From NCBI RefSeq assembly GCF_013403985.1, contig NZ_JABFDF010000003.1, positions 453,326 through 517,325 on the forward strand: 64,000 bases of DNA. Direction: 5' to 3'. The stretch comes from Winogradskyella ludwigii. Its GTDB lineage: Bacteria > Bacteroidota > Bacteroidia > Flavobacteriales > Flavobacteriaceae. Positions 61,078-64,000 of the stretch are shown in pieces. A program made the position numbers and the translations under genes. Every line of letters starts with the position of its first letter. The stretch's first letter is position 1. The notes below the pieces were generated by a model, which saw only the letters and a program-made list of their open reading frames with translations, did no database searches and was not told where the DNA came from.

Positions 61078-61099
61078 ATTCTAACTACGCAGTTAGTTA
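61078..61099. promoter_or_regulatory. Candidate TetR operator for autoregulation
   Basis: ATTCTAAC-N6-GTTAGTTAT, with the CTAACT/AGTTAG stem at 61081-61096, lies 16 nt before the TetR gene start. Core and spacing equal those at 60462-60485; the outer arms are less symmetrical. Confidence 0.65.
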
Positions 61100-61143
61100 T
61101 TTCAAAATTAGGGCGTAAAATAATTAAATAATTTAACAATCAT

Positions 61144-61803
61144 CTATTTTGTATCCGAAATAAACTGAACATTATAATCTATAACGCCTTCTTTTCTCAT
61201 GGTACTTAACACATTACTAACCGTTTGTCTAGAAGTATTAGTAAGGTTGGCTATTTCTTTATGCGACAGCAAATTTTTAGCTGTAGACGTTCCTTTTTCG
61301 TTTATTTCACCAAATTCTTCTAAATAATCAGTAATAAATTCCTTAATTCTGGTGGTACTATCTTTATATAATAAATCATGAAGTCTACGTTCTAATTTTT
61401 GAATACGTAAGCCATAAATTTTAAGTACACCATTCTTTAAAGACTTATGTTGTTCCATCAAGTCTTCCATCTGTTCAGATGCTATGTAACAGATAATACA
61501 ATCTTCTAAGGCATAGGCAACTTCTTCGGTTGCCGCTTCTTTGTTGTAAAGTGCAAGCTCTCCAAAGATATTACCGCGTTTTACAACATACTTTACCGTG
61601 CCATTGGTAGTGTTTACAATTTTTACGCTACCCTTTTTAAGAAAGAAAACACTGTTTTTATGGGTATCATTAAGTTCAATAGCTTGTCCTTTTTCAATAT
61701 TATCCATCTCTAGAATCTCACAGATCTTCATCATATTGAGCATTCCAAGTTTTTTAAAAAGGTTAAAGCCTTCTAAAAACCAATATTTTGTTATTGCTTT
61801 CAA
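61144..61803 (-). CDS. Crp/Fnr-family transcriptional regulator
   Basis: A 219-aa regulator. The cyclic-nucleotide-binding-like domain has KGQAIELNDTHKNSVFFLKKGSVKIV and RGNIFGELALYNKE; the canonical cAMP-binding Arg context is not intact (AATEEVAYALED). The C-terminal HTH_Crp has LLSHKEIANLTNTSRQTVSNVLSTMRKEGVI. I see no N-terminal Cys cluster for an Fnr Fe-S centre. It resembles the Bacteroidota Crp-like regulators of stress or respiration genes. A TAnnTTTG promoter element (61829-61836, minus strand) and a dyad-containing element (61868-61893) lie upstream. Confidence 0.9.
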   Translation of the reverse strand: MKAITKYWFLEGFNLFKKLGMLNMMKICEILEMDNIEKGQAIELNDTHKNSVFFLKKGSVKIVNTTNGTVKYVVKRGNIFGELALYNKEAATEEVAYALEDCIICYIASEQMEDLMEQHKSLKNGVLKIYGLRIQKLERRLHDLLYKDSTTRIKEFITDYLEEFGEINEKGTSTAKNLLSHKEIANLTNTSRQTVSNVLSTMRKEGVIDYNVQFISDTK

Positions 61804-61828
61804 GTATAGTATCGTAATAATTAGAGGT

Positions 61829-61836
61829 CAAAGGTA
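61829..61836 (-). promoter_or_regulatory. -7 promoter element of the crp-like gene
   Basis: On the minus strand it reads TACCTTTG, a full TAnnTTTG match, 26 nt before the ATG. No convincing -33 TTTG is seen at the usual distance. Confidence 0.4.
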
Positions 61837-61867
61837 TGGCATTTAACAATTCAATAATACTGCTAAA

Positions 61868-61893
61868 TTTTCAATAGTTACTTTGGGCGACAA
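61868..61893. promoter_or_regulatory. 26-nt element upstream of the crp-like gene
   Basis: Same as 57584-57609 but for one base. The dyad core CAATAGTTACTTTG (61872-61885) is about 40 nt upstream of the -7 box, a plausible regulator site. It may also simply be one end of the decayed duplication next to it. Confidence 0.55.
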
Positions 61894-61910
61894 GTCTACA
61901 TAATTAACTT

Positions 61911-62033
61911 GCTTAAAAATTTGGTGAGTTTCATTGAGTAGTTAATAGATTGATTTTAAGTTCGTCGAGAACTATTAAAGTTCCTTTCAAAATAAAATAT
62001 AAGACGATATGTAAAGGCAATCCAGCGGGTATC
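61911..62033 (-). pseudogene. Decayed copy of the DUF2062/membrane-protein gene junction
   Basis: These 123 nt align by eye without large gaps to 59914-60036, at roughly four-fifths identity. The source contains the ATG of the 59272-59937 gene and the last third of DUF2062. In the copy the frame is not maintained and the rest of both genes is missing. Together with the element at 61868 it mirrors both ends of the 57.58-60.04 kb block. Confidence 0.75.
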
Positions 62034-62269
62034 CTATCTATAATCGCAAAGATGAAATGAACGTTATGCGTACTAAGGAGATGCTAAATAATGCGCAAAG
62101 GGTTGCCAGACAGTGGGCAATCTATCATAAAAAAGTATTACCTTTCACAAAGGCACCATCGATTTATAAAAACAACAACCATCAGTGCAAGAATTCAAAA
62201 CTTTCACGTCGGGAGCTATCGAGATACCATATTAAAAAAGCATAAACTAAAAACCAACATACCACAGCC
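62034..62269. other. Non-coding stretch before the PfkB kinase gene
   Basis: Only short open frames without a convincing start or composition are present. No hairpin or match to other parts of the window was seen. The promoter of the kinase gene is expected here. Confidence 0.4.
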
Positions 62270-63196
62270 ATGAACATCATTACCCTCACCATAAATCCAG
62301 CATTAGACAAAAGCGCCACCATAAACCATTTAGTCCCTGAGCAAAAACTAAAATGCCACGCTATCGAATTTCAAGCGGGTGGAGGCGGAGTGAATATTTC
62401 AAGAGTACTGCATACTTTAGGGGTTAAAAACAACTGTATGTTTACCTGCGGTGGCGATACAGGCCAAACCTTAAAACGCTTATTAGAAGAAGAACAACTT
62501 AACATCACACCAATACCTGTAGAAGCGTGGACACGTGAAAACCTAGCCGTTGTAGATGCAAAAACCGAATTACAATACCGTTTCGGAATGCCAGGACAAG
62601 GCTTAAGTACTACTGAAGCAGAAACCCTTAAAAGCACTATAAATAAGTTAGTTACAGAAGACACTATACTTATTATGAGTGGTAGCGTTCCAGATACCAT
62701 GGCACCAAACTTTTACATCCAACTCATAGATAGCCTCACCGCCAAAAACGTTAAAATCATCGTAGATACCTCTGGCGAAGCTTTAAAAGCAAGCCTCCAA
62801 AAACCGGTATTTCTAATGAAACCCAACCAAGGGGAACTCGCCCAATTAGCAGGCAAAGACTTTTTAACAAAAACCGAACAAGAGGCATTTGCCATGCAAC
62901 TCATCCATAACAAACAGGCACAATATGTAGTGGTATCCTTAGGTGCTCGTGGTGCTTTTTTAGCCTCAGCAAACGGTATCGTATACCAAAATACACCTTC
63001 CGTAAAAGTAAAGAGTACCATTGGTGCTGGTGACAGTATGGTAGCGGGCTTAATTTATGCCATAACACAAAACTTATCTCCTGCCAACATTCTAAAATGG
63101 GGTGTTATCTGCGGTGTTGCAACCACCATGACAGGCGGCACCAATTTAGCATCCAAAGAAAATATACAAAAGATGGTAGACTTGCTAGAAGAGTAA
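62270..63196 (+). CDS. PfkB-family hexose-phosphate kinase (1-phosphofructokinase-like)
   Basis: A 308-aa cytoplasmic kinase of the LacC/FruK/PfkB branch, which phosphorylates fructose 1-phosphate, tagatose 6-phosphate or fructose 6-phosphate. The start ITLTINPALDKSATINHL, the substrate loop FQAGGGGVNISRVLHTLG, the middle IIVDTSGEALKASL, LMKPNQGELAQL and the active-site TIGAGDSMVAGLI are all characteristic. It is a different branch from the fructokinase at 27614-28498. No PTS gene is near. It appears to be monocistronic, followed by the repeat array. Confidence 0.88.
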   Translation: MNIITLTINPALDKSATINHLVPEQKLKCHAIEFQAGGGGVNISRVLHTLGVKNNCMFTCGGDTGQTLKRLLEEEQLNITPIPVEAWTRENLAVVDAKTELQYRFGMPGQGLSTTEAETLKSTINKLVTEDTILIMSGSVPDTMAPNFYIQLIDSLTAKNVKIIVDTSGEALKASLQKPVFLMKPNQGELAQLAGKDFLTKTEQEAFAMQLIHNKQAQYVVVSLGARGAFLASANGIVYQNTPSVKVKSTIGAGDSMVAGLIYAITQNLSPANILKWGVICGVATTMTGGTNLASKENIQKMVDLLEE

Positions 63197-63231
63197 TGTC
63201 ATATAAGATATAGATCTCATCTATAAACTTC

Positions 63232-64000
63232 AAAACCACTGATGTCAGTTCGAGTGTCCCAATCATTTTTCGTAAGAATGTATCGAGTACCAGATAAATA
63301 GCATTTTTGAATTGCAATGTTAAAGGTGTTAATGAAAATAGTATTACGAATGAAAATCTGTCATTCCTGCGAAGGCAGGAATCCACTAAATCAAATTAAA
63401 ACCAATAACAAACACTTCAAAACCGTTGACGTCAGTTCAAGTGTCCCGACCATTTCGTCGGGATGTATCGAGAACCAAATAAATAGCATTTTTAAATTGC
63501 AATGTTAGAAGTGTTAATGAAAATAGTATTACCAATGAAAATCTGTCATTCCTGCGAAGGCAGGAATCCACTAAATCAAATAGAAACCAATAATAAACAC
63601 ATCAAAACCACTGATGTCAGTTCGAGTGTCCCGATCATTTTTCGTCAGGACGTATCGAGAACCAAATAAATAGCATTTTTGAATTGCAAGGTTGGAAGTA
63701 TTAATGAAAATAGTATTACGAATGAAAATCTGTCATTCCTGCGAAGGCAGGAATCCACTAAATCAAATTGAAACCACTGATGTCAGTTCGAGTGTCCCGA
63801 CCCTTTTGTCGGGATGTATCGAGAACCTCACAAAACAATAGGCAATCTAACAAACACCTCAAAACCGCTGACGTCAGTTCGAGTGTCCCGACCATTTTCA
63901 ATCGGGATGTATCGAGAACGAAATAAATAGCATTTTTAAATTGCAATGTTAGAAGTATTAATGAAAATAGTATTACCAATGAAAATCTGTCATTCCTGCG
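63232..64000. repeat. Array of ~187-bp palindromic REP-like repeats, running off the window
   Basis: Copies begin at 63232, 63419, 63604, 63770 and 63861 (spacing 187, 185, 166 and 91 nt); the fourth lacks its second half and the fifth is cut by the window end. Each full unit has two palindromes. One is TCCCGAC...GTCGGGA, flanked by CAGTTCGAGTG and ATGTATCGAGAAC. The other is ATTCCTGC-GAAG-GCAGGAAT. An AT-rich linker with AAATAGCATTTTT joins them. Small frames inside are not genes. Confidence 0.9.

Noticed and set aside
62057..62273. Two overlapping short open frames (about 60 codons) before the PfkB kinase gene
   Set aside because: They are basic and His-rich, have no recognisable domain, lie next to a decayed duplication and overlap one another. 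There is no support for translation.
63232..64000. Regularly spaced palindromic repeats that could suggest a CRISPR array
   Set aside because: The unit is about 187 bp and the whole unit is conserved, with no short constant repeat and variable spacer pattern and no cas gene nearby.

Overview
The window looks like chromosomal DNA from a marine member of the Flavobacteriaceae (Bacteroidota). The evidence is AT-rich, lysine/isoleucine/asparagine-rich coding, Bacteroidota-type promoters (TTTG, about 18-21 nt, TAnnTTTG), a type IX secretion (T9SS) C-terminal sorting domain, lipoproteins with an acidic stretch after the lipidated cysteine, DUF4270 and kelch lipoproteins, LytS/LytTR pairs, AU-rich leaders without strong Shine-Dalgarno sites, and a mannitol catabolic operon. 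No genus can be fixed from the sequence alone. I saw no rRNA, tRNA, CRISPR array, transposase or prophage.

Layout. 1-3.8 kb: the 3' part of methylmalonyl-CoA mutase large subunit, facing a meaB/acyl-ACP-thioesterase pair. 4.0-8.2 kb: a LytTR/LytS operon and a kelch lipoprotein/outer-membrane pair. 8.4-19.4 kb: surface proteins, a tolC-macA-macB efflux operon, a DUF1566 lipoprotein, a second LytS/LytTR pair and a small EF-hand lipoprotein. Phased GTCTA repeats lie upstream of several of these genes. 19.6-22.4 kb: a secreted protein, MarC and a luciferase-like flavoenzyme. 22.4-28.5 kb: a mannitol regulon with a Nudix-type repressor facing an outer-membrane protein, an NCS1-family permease, mannitol dehydrogenase and fructokinase, with two dyads in the divergent promoter. 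28.6-37.7 kb: a T9SS cargo protein with Ca-binding repeats, a beta-barrel, a GAF histidine kinase, a DUF962 protein and a 1186-aa fusion of a surface-type N-terminal half with an S9 oligopeptidase.

37.7-56.3 kb, the most unusual part: sixteen minus-strand genes with gaps of 1-64 nt or short overlaps form an apparent single 18.5-kb operon. In transcription order they are: a Cys-motif membrane protein; a metallophosphoesterase/kinase-like/BamA-type barrel fusion; a Rieske-glutamate-synthase-like FMN fusion; an unknown protein; a tandem glutaredoxin-thioredoxin-reductase fusion; DUF2721; a Rieske-ThDP-oxidase fusion; DoxX; YHS; malic enzyme; an HtrA-like protease; a K+ channel; a Na+/H+ antiporter; a beta-barrel; polyphosphate kinase 1; and a stand-alone Pycsar-effector-like (DUF5706) membrane protein. 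I infer a redox, ion and polyphosphate stress system running from the envelope to the cytoplasm. It is the best candidate here for an undescribed system.

56.3-64.0 kb: YceI and OB-fold proteins; an FG-GAP/DUF2062 operon with a TetR regulator and two matching dyads; a Crp/Fnr regulator; a decayed duplicate of part of the preceding operon; a PfkB kinase; and an array of about 187-bp palindrome-containing repeats running off the window end.
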